NCBI GenBank assembly: GCA_003481005.1
Contig: QUKC01000003.1
Span: forward strand, 167,466 to 231,465
Length of the DNA stretch: 64,000 bases
From: Firmicutes bacterium TM09-10
Lineage (GTDB): Bacteria; Bacillota; Clostridia; Lachnospirales; Lachnospiraceae
Direction of reading: 5' to 3'
The notes below the pieces were generated by a model. It worked only from the letters and a program-made list of their open reading frames with translations. It did not search any database and was not told where the DNA came from. Positions within the stretch are counted from its first letter, which is position 1. Each line of letters opens with the position of its first letter. The position numbers and the translations under genes were made by a program. Positions 37,724-48,121 of the stretch are shown here, piece by piece.

Positions 37724-38265
37724 GTATTTTCTCCTATTTCTGCAAGAGTCTCTTCAATCAGAGCATTCTTGGTTCTGTCATCCATGGAAACTCTGACAAA
37801 CTTGCCAGCCGCATCCATTGCCAGACCAACCATCTCCTGCTTAATTTCATCCGCCGCTTTTTTCTTTTCCAGTTCGGCTTCCACATGCGCATGGGCGATA
37901 ATACGAGAGGCTTCCTCCCGCGCCTTCGCCACAATGTCCGCTTCATTCGCCAGTGCTTTCGCTCTTGCTGTGCTCAAGATCTCATCCGCCTCTTTGTCCA
38001 CATTGGCAAGTCTGGCTTCGTAATCTGCTTTCAGCTTTTCGGCGTCCTCCTGGGCTGTCTTTGCATGATCCAGTTCCCCTGCGATCTTATTCTGTCTGTC
38101 CTGCATAAATTTGCGGGCAGGATTAAAGAGCAGATAGGACAATGCAATAAACAGCACGAATACAGCGATGATCGTAAGCAGGGAATCCGCAAGCAGCTGG
38201 AAATCCAGATCAAACAGTCTGGGCTCCATTTCTGCTGCAAGCAATACTGCGTTTAAATTATGCAC
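37711..38265 (-). CDS. atpF: ATP synthase Fo b subunit
   Basis: 184 aa. One N-terminal membrane helix (LLTIIAVFVLFIALSYLLFN) followed by a long charged coiled coil (about 50-160) forming the peripheral stalk. Lies 36 bp after atpE and overlaps atpH by 13 bp. Confidence 0.95.
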
Positions 38266-38301
38266 TCTTCCCTCCTCCTTCCTTCTTGAACTATTCTCTT
38301 A

Positions 38302-39326
<1,025 letters not shown>

Positions 39327-39330
39327 CGTC

Positions 39331-39726
39331 TCACCTCCTCTTCTTTTCTTTGTATCCGCGTATAAAAGGCTGCAGATAAGCCGAAGCTTTCATTCCCATC
39401 AAACCTGCAAACGCCGCTAACGGGTCTGCAAAATGTGTCAGCATCAGGACTGCAAACACGACTAAAACCACAGCATACCGGAGAAGATTCTTCGACGTCA
39501 CATATTTCTGTGCGCCGTCCCCGAGCTCCAGCGCTGTATCCAGCACCTTCCACATGTGCCAGATTCCTGCCATGGCAAGCAGCATCCCGATCAGGATGCC
39601 CAGACCGCTGTACAGCCTGTCCTTTACCCACCAGACGGACACCAGCTCGCACAGACAGCCCCACAAAAAAGTTCCGAGCCACATCTCCCGGACGGTTTCA
39701 TCGATCTTTTTGAAAAAATTTCTCAT
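39331..39726 (-). CDS. atpI: ATP synthase subunit I-like membrane protein
   Basis: 131 aa with four membrane helices, preceded by a charged N-terminus (MRNFFKKIDETVREMWLGTF). Matches the position and topology of AtpI (UncI), a c-ring assembly or ion-homeostasis factor, although sequence conservation in this family is low. ATG overlaps the atpZ stop (ATGA). Confidence 0.75.
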   Translation of the reverse strand: MRNFFKKIDETVREMWLGTFLWGCLCELVSVWWVKDRLYSGLGILIGMLLAMAGIWHMWKVLDTALELGDGAQKYVTSKNLLRYAVVLVVFAVLMLTHFADPLAAFAGLMGMKASAYLQPFIRGYKEKKRR

Positions 39727-39965
39727 TCCCTGTCCTTTTTGTCCTTCTTCTGATAAATTTGCCGCGCCAGCCGGTAAATATTCCCAAATCCCGCCAAAAC
39801 GCCAACAAAAAACAGCACAATTGCAAAAAACTGCGTCCCGAGCCTGCCATCCAGCCAGTAGCCGAGGGCGAACATCATGCCCGTGGGAACAAGCATCATA
39901 ATTCCGAACTGTGAAATCAGCGTCAGGCACTGCCAGACAGTTTTGTTAAAGGAGTGCTTTGCCAC
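39723..39965 (-). CDS. atpZ: AtpZ/AtpI-family protein
   Basis: 80 aa, two membrane helices: LISQFGIMMLVPTGMMFALG and FFAIVLFFVGVLAGFGNIYR. The GYWLDGRLGT loop is typical of AtpZ. Start set at GTG 39965, with AGGAGG 6 nt upstream. First gene of the atp operon; AtpZ/AtpI together have been proposed to form a small ion channel. Confidence 0.82.
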   Translation of the reverse strand: MAKHSFNKTVWQCLTLISQFGIMMLVPTGMMFALGYWLDGRLGTQFFAIVLFFVGVLAGFGNIYRLARQIYQKKDKKDRE

Positions 39966-40057
39966 AAAAATCCTCCTGCCATGCACCGGTTTTTCAAGGG
40001 ATTTTCCCTCTGACCGGCTCTTTTTAAGCTGCCATTTTGGAGAAATCCCTGTCTACC

Positions 40058-40086
40058 ATTATACCCATTTTACGCTTTCTTGTCCA
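40058..40086 (-). promoter_or_regulatory. Promoter of the atp operon
   Basis: Minus-strand TGGACA (40086-40081), 17-nt spacer, TATAAT (40063-40058), 93 bp before the atpZ start. The rest of 39966-40358 holds this promoter, the terminator at 40179 and no gene. Confidence 0.75.
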
Positions 40087-40178
40087 CCAGTTTTCTTGGC
40101 ATTGTCTTAACAGTTTCTGGCAGTTTCCCTGACGATTCCGCGCGTTTTTCCGTCCGTTTTATGCAATAGGCAGGCATG

Positions 40179-40233
40179 AAAAAACAGCAGGATTTTTGCA
40201 GTTGTGAAATCTGCAGAAATTCCTGCTGTTTTT
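40179..40233. terminator. Terminator downstream of the cell-wall hydrolase gene
   Basis: AAAAAACAGCAGGA and TGCAG arms pair with CTGCA and TCCTGCTGTTTTT across a small internal asymmetry. A and T runs flank both sides, so it can act in both directions. Confidence 0.85.
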
Positions 40234-40358
40234 GACGGATCTTCAAACACATCCTGTCATCTGTCTGTTTATAAAAATTTTAGATTCCATAGCAGCTGCA
40301 ATAAACAGCACAGCGTTTTCAGTTACTGTCTGCTGACCATCTGGAATTTCAGCCGTTT

Positions 40359-41540
40359 TTAGTAGAAAATATGCCCTCCGATCTGCGTGCCGGTCAGACC
40401 TTCAATCGGTGTCCTGAAATATACGCAGCGTCCGACGTTTGTATAGCCGGACATCGCTTCGTCTGCTGCCTTATAACATGCAGCCGTCGCGCTGTCGTTT
40501 GCAAGTGCAATCGCCAGATGTCCGTCCAGAACCGGTGCAAACTGCTTATATTGGTAAATTACACCGGATACTGTGTTCGGATAGACCGAGCTCAGCACAC
40601 GGTTAATGACCACTGCCCCGACCGCTACCTGCCCTGCATAGGGCTGGTTGCCCGCTTCGCAGTAGATCAGGTTTGCCAGAAGATACCGGTCCCCCTCTGC
40701 AAAGCTCACCTCGGAAATGTCCCTCCATGCCGATTTCGCAGCAAGACGGGATTTTGCGATTTCCTCCTGCAGCTGTTTTTTGAGGGCTGCAATATTTTTG
40801 TCCTGCTCTGCAATCTGATTGCCAAGGGCGTCCGCCTGGGCCTGTGCTTCCGCAATCTGTCCGCTGTAGGCGCTGATGCTGTTTTTGGTGTTGTTGACGC
40901 TCGTCATGATACTCGCCTGCTGCTCCTTTGCCTGAGCCTGCAGATCATCCAACTGCGCTTTTTCCTCCTCCAGCTTCGCCTCCATCTCTTCAATCGCTTC
41001 CCGCTGCGCTTTGTAGCTCAAAAGCATCCGGTGGTCGTACTCATGGAGCTTTTCCACATAAATACTCTGGTTCAGCAGTTCAGAAAACGTCATCGCACTG
41101 AATAAAATCTCATAATACGTGCGGTTATTGTCACGGTAAAGATAACGCAGCCGCTGCTTCATCGCCGCATACTGGCTGCTCTCCGTCTCCTTCGCCTGCT
41201 CCAGCTTTTCCTGCGTATCGGAAATCTCCTGGTTCTTATCGATAATATTCTGTTCGATTTCTTCCAGCCGGCTGCTGATCTGCGTCAGGTCATCCGTCAG
41301 ACCGTTTAACTCTCCCTGCAGGGAGGTTTTTACATTGTTCAGGGAATTGATATTGTTTTCCGTCTGTTTTTTCTGGTCCTTCGTATCGTTCTGTTTTTTC
41401 TGTTCTTCCTTGATCTGATTCTGCAGCTCGTTGATCTTATTGTCCGCCCTGGCCGGCAACACCGGCACTGCAGCGATACAGAGAGAAAAAACAAGCAGGC
41501 TGGCAATTGTTCTTCGGAATCCCCGTTTTGTCCCTCTCAT
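40359..41540 (-). CDS. Secreted coiled-coil cell-wall hydrolase (SleB-like domain)
   Basis: 393 aa. Signal peptide (TIASLLVFSLCIAAVPVLPARA), a ~220-residue coiled coil rich in Lys/Gln/Glu, then a C-terminal hydrolase_2 (SleB/CwlJ-type) domain: RYLLANLIYCEAGNQPYAGQ, VAVGAVVINRVLSSVYP and SGVIYQYKQFAPVLDG, with the catalytic-type Glu in YCEAGNQ. The coiled coil resembles those of PcsB/EnvC-like regulators. ATG overlaps the dCMP deaminase stop (TGATG). May act in vegetative division or in spores; expression signals do not decide. Confidence 0.85.
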   Translation of the reverse strand: MRGTKRGFRRTIASLLVFSLCIAAVPVLPARADNKINELQNQIKEEQKKQNDTKDQKKQTENNINSLNNVKTSLQGELNGLTDDLTQISSRLEEIEQNIIDKNQEISDTQEKLEQAKETESSQYAAMKQRLRYLYRDNNRTYYEILFSAMTFSELLNQSIYVEKLHEYDHRMLLSYKAQREAIEEMEAKLEEEKAQLDDLQAQAKEQQASIMTSVNNTKNSISAYSGQIAEAQAQADALGNQIAEQDKNIAALKKQLQEEIAKSRLAAKSAWRDISEVSFAEGDRYLLANLIYCEAGNQPYAGQVAVGAVVINRVLSSVYPNTVSGVIYQYKQFAPVLDGHLAIALANDSATAACYKAADEAMSGYTNVGRCVYFRTPIEGLTGTQIGGHIFY

Positions 41541-42019
41541 CAAAGCTCCATCTTTACGGTCCGTCCGCTTCTGCTGTAAGGTCTGTACGCCACGCCCGCT
41601 GCCCGAAACATCCGCTTGGATGCCCGGACAGACGGGGTTTCCGCATACTTGTCACAATCGTAAATCACTTCCCGGATTCCGCTCTGGATGATCGCTTTTG
41701 CGCATTCATTACAGGGAAAAAGCGTCACATAGAGTTTCGCCCCAGCCAGGCTTCCACCGCGGTAGTTTAGAATGGCATTCAGCTCGCTGTGCGTCACATA
41801 AGGATACTTCGTCTTTAACGTATCCCCCTCCCGCTCCCAGGGAAATTCATCATCAGAGCAGCCGATCGGAAAGCCGTTATACCCCATGGAAAGGATTTTG
41901 TTGTCCTGCCCCACAATACATGCCCCGACCTGCGTACCGGGATCTTTGGAGCGCATTCCCGCGAGCTTGGCTACTCCCATAAAATATTCATCCCAGGAAA
42001 TATAATCCTCCCGCTTCAT
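41540..42019 (-). CDS. dCMP deaminase (ComEB-type)
   Basis: 159-aa zinc deaminase. Zn/catalytic motif THSELNAILN (HxE) and LFPCNECAKAIIQSG (PCxxC); GYNGFPIGCSDDEFPWER is typical of dCMP deaminases. It makes dUMP for thymidylate synthesis. Lies between upp and the hydrolase gene, same order as in many Clostridia. Confidence 0.92.
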   Translation of the reverse strand: MKREDYISWDEYFMGVAKLAGMRSKDPGTQVGACIVGQDNKILSMGYNGFPIGCSDDEFPWEREGDTLKTKYPYVTHSELNAILNYRGGSLAGAKLYVTLFPCNECAKAIIQSGIREVIYDCDKYAETPSVRASKRMFRAAGVAYRPYSRSGRTVKMEL

Positions 42020-42044
42020 ACACCCTCCTTATAAAAATCCGGTT

Positions 42045-42674
42045 TTATTTGGTGCCAAAAATTCTGTCGCCGGCATCGCCCAGACCGGGTACGATATAGC
42101 CGTGCTCGTTTAAGTGCTCATCCAGTGCGCCAATATAAACGTCTACGTCAGGATGTGCTTCCTGCATTGCCTTTACGCCCTCAGGAGCTGCAATGATACA
42201 CAGAAAATGGATCTTCTTACAGCCTTTTTCTTTCAGCATACGGATTGCTGCTACGGAAGAGCCGCCGGTTGCCAGCATCGGGTCAACAACGAAAACCTCT
42301 CTTTCTGCGCAGTCAGCCGGAAGCTTACAGTAATATTCTACAGGCTTTAATGTCTCAGGGTCGCGGTACAGGCCGATATGACCGATCTTTGCTGCCGGGA
42401 TCATCTTGAGCGCACCATCTACCATCCCCAGTCCTGCACGCAGGATCGGAACAATGGCCATTTTACGTCCTTTGATCTCTTTTACTGTTGTGCTGCAGAT
42501 GGGAGTCTCAATCTGCACATCTGCCAGCTCCAGATGTCTGGTCGCTTCATAGCAGATCATCATTGCGATTTCGCTAATCGTCTCTCTGAAATCCTTTGTA
42601 CCCGTTTCCTTTTTGCGGATCAGACCGATCTTGTGCTGGATCAGGGGATGATCCATTACCATTACCTTTGACAT
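42045..42674 (-). CDS. upp: Uracil phosphoribosyltransferase
   Basis: 209 aa. Motifs [20 protein letters not shown] and PRPP-binding [21 protein letters not shown]-terminal [17 protein letters not shown]. Converts uracil and PRPP to UMP. Start set at ATG 42674 (family-typical [21 protein letters not shown] 9 nt upstream); an ATG at 42680 is alternative. Confidence 0.96.
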   Translation of the reverse strand: MSKVMVMDHPLIQHKIGLIRKKETGTKDFRETISEIAMMICYEATRHLELADVQIETPICSTTVKEIKGRKMAIVPILRAGLGMVDGALKMIPAAKIGHIGLYRDPETLKPVEYYCKLPADCAEREVFVVDPMLATGGSSVAAIRMLKEKGCKKIHFLCIIAAPEGVKAMQEAHPDVDVYIGALDEHLNEHGYIVPGLGDAGDRIFGTK

Positions 42675-42716
42675 TTTCATTGTCCTCCTTCGTTTTATGT
42701 TCCCAACATCATACCA

Positions 42717-43154
42717 TTATTTTACTTCTTCTTCAATCTTATTGATTCTTCTGACATGCTTTTCATCGCCGGAAAAGGGTGTATTTAAAAACGTCTCTAC
42801 GATCGACAGAGCCAGGTTCGGTCCGACAATTCCGGCGCCCATTGCCAGCATGTTTGCATCGTTATGCTCTCTTGTCATTTTTGCGGAATAGGTGTCTGCG
42901 CAAAGTCCGCAGCGGATACCGGGAACCTTGTTGGCAACGATCGAAATACCAATACCGGTTGTACAGATGACGATTCCCTTTTCACATTCGCCCTTTGCAA
43001 CTGCTTCTGCTGCAGCGCGTCCAAATTCCGGATAATCACAGGATTCCAAACTGTAGCAGCCGAAATCATGGCACGTATAGCCATTTGCCTCCAGATATCC
43101 GATCACCTTCTGTTTCAGTTCATATCCACCGTGGTCACTTGCCAATGCTATCAT
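42717..43154 (-). CDS. rpiB: Ribose-5-phosphate isomerase B
   Basis: 145 aa. N-terminal IALASDHGGYELKQKVIGYL, catalytic Cys in GIVICTTGIGISIVANKVPG, and LCADTYSAKMTREHNDANML. Interconverts ribose 5-P and ribulose 5-P, supplying PRPP for the neighbouring upp product. GGGAGG precedes ATG 43154; upstream in-frame codons are not used. Confidence 0.95.
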   Translation of the reverse strand: MIALASDHGGYELKQKVIGYLEANGYTCHDFGCYSLESCDYPEFGRAAAEAVAKGECEKGIVICTTGIGISIVANKVPGIRCGLCADTYSAKMTREHNDANMLAMGAGIVGPNLALSIVETFLNTPFSGDEKHVRRINKIEEEVK

Positions 43155-43266
43155 TTTTCTTCCTCCCATTTCTGCGCACGCTTTTTGCGCATGCCGAGTT
43201 TGTGTCAAGTGCGCGCAGACACAAATCTCGAGATTGAAACATTTCATTTTTCAATCTTCTTCCTGC

Positions 43267-44331
43267 TCATACCTGTTCCACATGATGACCTGCCGCTTTC
43301 AGCAGCCGGTTCATAATTGCCTGTCCAAAGCCGCTTTCCGCAAAGGATTCCGAAAACAGGATGTCCAGATTTTCATCATCGAATTCCCGCAGAATCCGGT
43401 AAAGGCTTCTGCCGACCGCCGCTTCGTCCAGACGGCTCCCAACGCTTTTGATACTCGCCGCATTGCTGTTTTGACGGTAGGCCTCCATCGTCTCGTCCGT
43501 TGCGATGATACCCACGCGGTGCCCGTCTGCCGTCGCCTGACGGCTTTTTTCACAGATGGCTTTCTTCACCGCGTCCTGCGCACCCTCGATAATGGTCAGG
43601 TCTCCCTTCGGTGCATAGTGACGGTAACGCATTCCGGGTGCCTTGGGTCTTAAATGGCAGTTTGCATCCAAAATCGTCTTGTCAACGTCCACCTGATTTG
43701 CAACCTCTTCCAGCATCTTTTGCGTCACATAACCCGGGCGCAGGATCATCGGAATGTCTCCAGTCAGGTCTACGATCGTAGATTCCAGACCAATGCCGAC
43801 TTCCTCGCCGCCGTCTAAGATCATCTCGATCCTGCCGTCCATGTCCTCTTTTACATACTGCGCCAGCGTCGGGCTCGGTCTGCCGGACGTATTGGCGCTC
43901 GGCGCTGCAACAAATCCACCCGCCGCGCAGATAAAGCGCTGCGCAATGGAATCGGACGGGAACCGCACCGCTACCGTATCCAGACCTCCTGTCGTTTCTT
44001 TGGGTACAAGCGCGGTTTTATTCAAAATCATCGTCAGGGGGCCCGGCCAAAAGCGCGCTGCCAGACGTTCTGCGATCTCCGGCACCGGATCCGCGATTTT
44101 GTAAATATCTTCCCACCGGCAGATGTGCACGATCAGCGGGTTGTCGGACGGCCGTCCCTTCGCCGCATATATTTTCCGCGACGATTCCGGATTCAGCGCA
44201 TCTCCGCCCAGTCCGTAGACCGTCTCTGTCGGAAACGCCACCAGCCCGCCGGCTTTGATGATCTCGCCTGCCCGAAGAATCGCTTCCCCATCCGGATGTT
44301 CTTTATCCAGTGTAACTACGATTGTTTTCAT
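43267..44331 (-). CDS. sua5: L-threonylcarbamoyladenylate synthase (Sua5)
   Basis: 354 aa. N-terminal YrdC domain with GGLVAFPTETVYGLGGDALN, KIYAAKGRPSDNPLIVHI, FWPGPLTMIL and AAPSANTSGRPSPT; C-terminal ~130-residue Sua5 domain after the RPKAPGMRYRHYAPKG linker. Makes the TC-AMP precursor of tRNA t6A37. Start set at ATG 44331 (GAGG upstream). Gene order sua5-rpiB-upp near atp matches the Firmicutes arrangement. Confidence 0.95.
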   Translation of the reverse strand: MKTIVVTLDKEHPDGEAILRAGEIIKAGGLVAFPTETVYGLGGDALNPESSRKIYAAKGRPSDNPLIVHICRWEDIYKIADPVPEIAERLAARFWPGPLTMILNKTALVPKETTGGLDTVAVRFPSDSIAQRFICAAGGFVAAPSANTSGRPSPTLAQYVKEDMDGRIEMILDGGEEVGIGLESTIVDLTGDIPMILRPGYVTQKMLEEVANQVDVDKTILDANCHLRPKAPGMRYRHYAPKGDLTIIEGAQDAVKKAICEKSRQATADGHRVGIIATDETMEAYRQNSNAASIKSVGSRLDEAAVGRSLYRILREFDDENLDILFSESFAESGFGQAIMNRLLKAAGHHVEQV

Positions 44332-44438
44332 GTTAATTTCCTCGTTTTCTCGTAAAAACCCGTATACAGTATAGCACAGAGGATACAGGGATGCAAACAA
44401 ATGCACACGGAATCCTGCAGCGGCGCTTTCACGGCGGT

Positions 44439-44467
44439 TTGCAAGTCCGGGCGGTTGGATTTATAAT
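44439..44467 (+). promoter_or_regulatory. Promoter of pcp
   Basis: TTGCAA (44439-44444), 17-nt spacer, TATAAT (44462-44467), 37 bp before the pcp start. Confidence 0.75.
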
Positions 44468-44504
44468 ATAAATAAAATAATTACAGAAAAGGAATCCCAC
44501 ACTC

Positions 44505-45122
44505 ATGAAAATTCTCGTAACCGGTTTTACCCCATTTGGCGGTGAAACCATCAATCCCTCCTGGGAGGCCGTCCGCGCTCTGGACGATTCGATCGCAGGC
44601 GCAGATATCATCAAATGCGAAATCCCGACCGAATTTGAAGCTTCCATTGATGCGCTCAAAGCTGCAATCGACGCACATCAGCCGAATGCCATCCTCTGTG
44701 TCGGGCAGTTTGGCGGCAGTCCATCCATTCAGATCGAACGCGTCGCCATCAATCTGCGGGACGCCCGCACCCCCGATAACGCAGGCTTCCAGCCACACGA
44801 CCAGCCGGTTGTTGACAGCGCGCCTGACGCCTTTTTTGCAACGATTCCGACCAGGCAGATCACAGAGCGGCTCCGCACAGCCGGAATTCCCGCCGCGCTC
44901 TCCTACTCCGCCGGGACTTTTGTATGCAACAACCTGCTCTATGCTGCGTTATATGAAAACTCGCAGGTGGAAAAAGGGAACTCTGCGCGCTGCGGTTTTA
45001 TCCACGTTCCCTATCTGCCGGATCAGGCTGCTGCCGCCGTTTCTAATGTTCCCAGTATGAGTCTTGAGCTTATGGTACAGGCATTGACGATTGCGGTGGA
45101 GACAATTGCAAAATGCAGATAA
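44505..45122 (+). CDS. pcp: Pyroglutamyl-peptidase I
   Basis: 205-aa cysteine peptidase C15 removing N-terminal pyroglutamate. N-terminus MKILVTGFTPFGGETINPSW; catalytic triad regions IQIERVAINL (Glu), SAGTFVCNNLLYAAL (Cys) and CGFIHVPYLPDQ (His). Monocistronic, divergent from sua5 with its own promoter. Confidence 0.95.
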   Translation: MKILVTGFTPFGGETINPSWEAVRALDDSIAGADIIKCEIPTEFEASIDALKAAIDAHQPNAILCVGQFGGSPSIQIERVAINLRDARTPDNAGFQPHDQPVVDSAPDAFFATIPTRQITERLRTAGIPAALSYSAGTFVCNNLLYAALYENSQVEKGNSARCGFIHVPYLPDQAAAAVSNVPSMSLELMVQALTIAVETIAKCR

Positions 45123-45229
45123 ATTTTTCCGGAATTTTTATAATTTTTTCAAATTTTATGTAACCATTTGATGCCCCGGCAGGATATATAAGCAGCATGT
45201 CTGAAAATTCTGCTGTATCTTCCTATTCT

Positions 45230-45276
45230 AAAACCCGTCGCACCGGTATAATCTAATCTTCCCGGTGCGGCGGGTT
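45230..45276 (-). terminator. Terminator of spoVT
   Basis: Minus-strand arms AACCCGCCGCACCGG and CCGGTGCGACGGGTT, one mismatch, 15-nt loop, followed by TTTT; 6 bp after the spoVT stop. Confidence 0.85.
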
Positions 45277-45281
45277 CCTTC

Positions 45282-45827
45282 TCATTGTCCCATCTGCCGC
45301 CCGAGAAATCCAGACGCAGACTGAATCAGCTTTCGTTCCACTTCCCCCATACCGGGTGTTTTGCTCTGCCCCAGCAAAACCACCGCGCCAATCACGTCTC
45401 CCTCACAGTTAATCGGGCTGATTGCTTCGCAAACATATTCCTCCACGCCTTCCGGCGCGATCTGCACAAATGTGCGGTCTCCACGTGTCGCAAGAACAAT
45501 CTGGCGGCTTTCGATCTGCTGCTCCATTTCCCGGCTCAGCGGTTTTCCAATCAGATTTCGGCAGCCTCCCGCCGCCGCGATAAACTGATCCCGATCCGCA
45601 ATCAGAACCGTATACCCGGAAACCTGTGCAAGGCTTTCTGCATATTGCCTGGCAAAGGTCGTCATTTCCCCGATCGGAGAATATTTTTTCAGGATGATTT
45701 CTCCCTCCCGGTCGGTGAAGATTTCCAGCGGGTCCGCTTCCCGAATCCGCAGCGTTCTGCGAATTTCCTTCGGGATTACGATGCGTCCGAGGTCATCAAT
45801 CCGACGGACAATTCCTGTTGCTTTCAT
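45282..45827 (-). CDS. spoVT: Stage V sporulation protein T
   Basis: 181 aa. N-terminal AbrB-type swapped-hairpin DNA-binding domain (MKATGIVRRIDDLGRIVIPK-EIRRTLRI) and C-terminal GAF-like domain. Regulates late forespore sigmaG genes in Bacillus and clostridial relatives. AGGAGG precedes ATG 45827. A near-perfect sigmaG promoter lies at 45882-45911. Confidence 0.95.
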   Translation of the reverse strand: MKATGIVRRIDDLGRIVIPKEIRRTLRIREADPLEIFTDREGEIILKKYSPIGEMTTFARQYAESLAQVSGYTVLIADRDQFIAAAGGCRNLIGKPLSREMEQQIESRQIVLATRGDRTFVQIAPEGVEEYVCEAISPINCEGDVIGAVVLLGQSKTPGMGEVERKLIQSASGFLGRQMGQ

Positions 45828-45881
45828 ATAAAAAAGTTCCTCCTGCTTCCTACATACTTTCCATAATTTGTGTGATGTGGG

Positions 45882-45911
45882 TAGTATGTGGAAAACAGGA
45901 GGAATTATGCA
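45882..45911 (-). promoter_or_regulatory. SigmaG/F-type promoter of spoVT
   Basis: Minus-strand TGCATA (45911-45906), 17-nt spacer, CATACTA (45888-45882), which matches the forespore sigmaG consensus. spoVT is a known sigmaG gene. Confidence 0.8.
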
Positions 45912-45948
45912 AAGCTTTTCTTTTTGTCTGCTCCGACATATGTCTTTT

Positions 45949-46578
45949 TTAGCGGATAAAATTCGTGCAAAACTGTTTCTCAGTATCGGGATACGGAACG
46001 CCTGCTTTTTTGCCTGCTTCAAGGCAACGCATCATCCAGATCATATTTTTTGCAAGATTGCGCATCGTCTGCATCCCTTCTTCGTCCTTCGGCGCGTCCT
46101 CCGCCGTCAGCCCGTGCACCATATTCCAGTAAGTCGAGCCTGCGGTCGGCATCTGTGCGATTCCGAAATATTTGTTCAGCGCGTCCAGCGAAGCCGTCGT
46201 CCCGCCTCTTCTTGCGATTGCGACTGCTGCGCCGGGCTTGAATTTGAAGTTTTCATAACCGTTACTGCTGTAAAATGCGCGATCCAGGAAATCGAAAATG
46301 CGTCCGCTTGGGTGTGCAAAATAGACTGGCGTTGCGAACACAAAGCCGTCCGCATCCTTTGCCTTTTCCACAAATTCATTCACACCGTCATCCGTAAACA
46401 CACATTTTCCGGTCTTTCCACAGACATTGCACTGCAAGCAATCTGCGATCGGCTTACCGCCTACCTGAATGACCTCCGTTTCAATCCCCTCTGCACGGAA
46501 TACCTTTTCCATCTCTTCAATCGCTGCCATGGTGGTTCCGCGGAGGTGGCTGCTTCCATTTACAAACATAACCTTCAT
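45949..46578 (-). CDS. Flavodoxin-family FMN reductase / iron-sulfur flavoprotein-like
   Basis: 209 aa. FMN-binding start MKVMFVNGSSHLRGTTMAAI, a Cys cluster C-x2-C-x2-C-x4-C in DCLQCNVCGKTGKCVFTDDG that may bind [4Fe-4S], then ADGFVFATPVYFAHPSGRI and AVAIARRGGT. Probably an anaerobic electron carrier or NAD(P)H-dependent reductase; substrate unknown. Downstream of the DeoR gene by 47 bp on the same strand. Confidence 0.85.
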   Translation of the reverse strand: MKVMFVNGSSHLRGTTMAAIEEMEKVFRAEGIETEVIQVGGKPIADCLQCNVCGKTGKCVFTDDGVNEFVEKAKDADGFVFATPVYFAHPSGRIFDFLDRAFYSSNGYENFKFKPGAAVAIARRGGTTASLDALNKYFGIAQMPTAGSTYWNMVHGLTAEDAPKDEEGMQTMRNLAKNMIWMMRCLEAGKKAGVPYPDTEKQFCTNFIR

Positions 46579-46625
46579 GCGATAAAATCTCCCTTCTATT
46601 GCTCTGTACCTGCGCAGACAGGAAT

Positions 46626-47393
46626 TTATTGTTCCGGTTGGTTCACATTGACAACCCTGACGCTCTTCGGCAGGCTTTCCTGCACAGACGCTTCCGTCAG
46701 AATCACTCCGCCCTCGAAGCCCGCGAAGGTCACGGCGTACACTTTCCCGAATTTGGAAGACGTCGCCAGGAAATAGCGGTTTGCGAGCTGCGTATTTTTC
46801 ACCGCAGTCTGCTTGACCATCGCTTCCCTCGCGTCCGGCGTCGTAAAGCCGCCGTTTTGTTCTACGCCGTTCGTCCCGAAAAATCCCTTGCTGAAATGGT
46901 ATTTCTGGAGATTCATAACCGCTTCCGCGCCAACGATCGCATCCGTTGAGCTTTTTGGCTCCCCTCCGATCAAAATCACATGGAAGCCTTTATCCGCGAG
47001 CCGCTTTGCATGGGACAGCGCGTTCGTCACATAAGTTGCCTGCGTTTCGCGAATATATTCGATCATCCAGCCGGTCGATGTTCCGGCGTCCAGATAAACG
47101 CAGTCGTCCCGCTCGATCAGCGACGCGGCATAACGCGCGATCGCCTGTTTTTCTGCAGTCTGGAGATCTTTTTTCTGCACCATCGAAAGTTCTTTGTTGA
47201 CAATCTGAGCTATACGCAGCGCAATCGCCCCGCCGAACACCTTTGTCAGCCTGCCCTCCTGATCGAGCGCAATGATATCACGTCGGATCGTCGATTCCGA
47301 ACTGTGGAGAATTTCCTTCAGCTCCGCTACTGTGATGCTCTCCCGCTCATATACCAGCCGTACAATTTCTTCCTGACGTTTTTCTGTTAACAT
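46626..47393 (-). CDS. DeoR-family regulator, probably of the fructose operon
   Basis: 255 aa. N-terminal DeoR helix-turn-helix (QEEIVRLVYERESITVAELK, SESTIRRDIIALDQEGRL) and the C-terminal sugar-phosphate sensor with VYLDAGTSTGWMIEYI and FFGTNGVEQNGGFTTPDARE. Located after fruK and the fruA remnant, so a fructose 1-P-responsive repressor is likely. GGAG precedes ATG 47393. In most relatives it lies upstream of fruK; here it lies downstream. Confidence 0.85.
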   Translation of the reverse strand: MLTEKRQEEIVRLVYERESITVAELKEILHSSESTIRRDIIALDQEGRLTKVFGGAIALRIAQIVNKELSMVQKKDLQTAEKQAIARYAASLIERDDCVYLDAGTSTGWMIEYIRETQATYVTNALSHAKRLADKGFHVILIGGEPKSSTDAIVGAEAVMNLQKYHFSKGFFGTNGVEQNGGFTTPDAREAMVKQTAVKNTQLANRYFLATSSKFGKVYAVTFAGFEGGVILTEASVQESLPKSVRVVNVNQPEQ

Positions 47394-47570
47394 AATATCT
47401 CCATTTCGATCACGTTTGTATACGCGGGCTGACCGCGCCGTTTTCACACCATCGCAGGATCCCCGGTGTTTCCTATGTTAGCATACAACATCACGTGATG
47501 TCCATCCAATGTGACGTCTTCCTTTCCTTTGAGCGTAAGAAGCTATTCTTTTTTATCCATCTGAACCGTT

Positions 47571-48099
47571 TCAGGCAGCTTTCTTTTTCAGTAATCCAAG
47601 GAGTGCGGTCGATACAATCGTTCCGATCGCGAGCGCTGCCAGATACATCATCGCGTTTCCAACAACCGGGAATACGAAGATTCCGCCGTGGGGCGCCATC
47701 AGAGTACAGTTAAATACCTCGGAGAGCGCGCCGGAAATTCCTGCGCCGATAATGCAGGCAGGCAGTACGTAAAGCGGATCGGACGCTGCATACGGGATCG
47801 CGCCCTCTGTGATGAATGCCAGACCCATGATGAAGTTAACCGGACCGGACTGTCTTTCTTCTTTTGTAAACTTATCTTTAAAAAGTAAGGTAGCAAGGGC
47901 GATCGCACAGGGAGGAACCATTCCGCCGATCATAACTGCTGCCATAATATCGTAGTTGCCTGCCGAGATCGAAGCGGTTCCGAATACATATGCCGCTTTG
48001 TTGAACGGGCCGCCCATATCAACAGACATCATGCCGCCCAGGATAAAGCCGAGCAGGATCTTGCTGGAACCACTATGCTGGCAAATCCGTAATTCTCAT
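47571..48099 (-). pseudogene. fruA: fruA remnant: fructose PTS EIIABC with large internal deletion and frameshift
   Basis: The start is intact: GGAGGAG then ATG at 48099 reading MRITDL, the expected opening of the EIIA domain. The sequence then jumps directly, in another frame, to the last ~170 residues of the EIIC domain (GSSKILLGFILGGMMSVDMG, PFNKAAYVFG, MAPHGGIFVFPVVGNAMMYL). A stop follows two codons after the junction (L-P-A-stop). EIIA, EIIB and most of EIIC (~450 residues) are missing. An assembly collapse is the alternative to a true deletion. Confidence 0.85.
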
Positions 48100-48121
48100 A
48101 ACTCCTCCGTTCTTAAACCGC

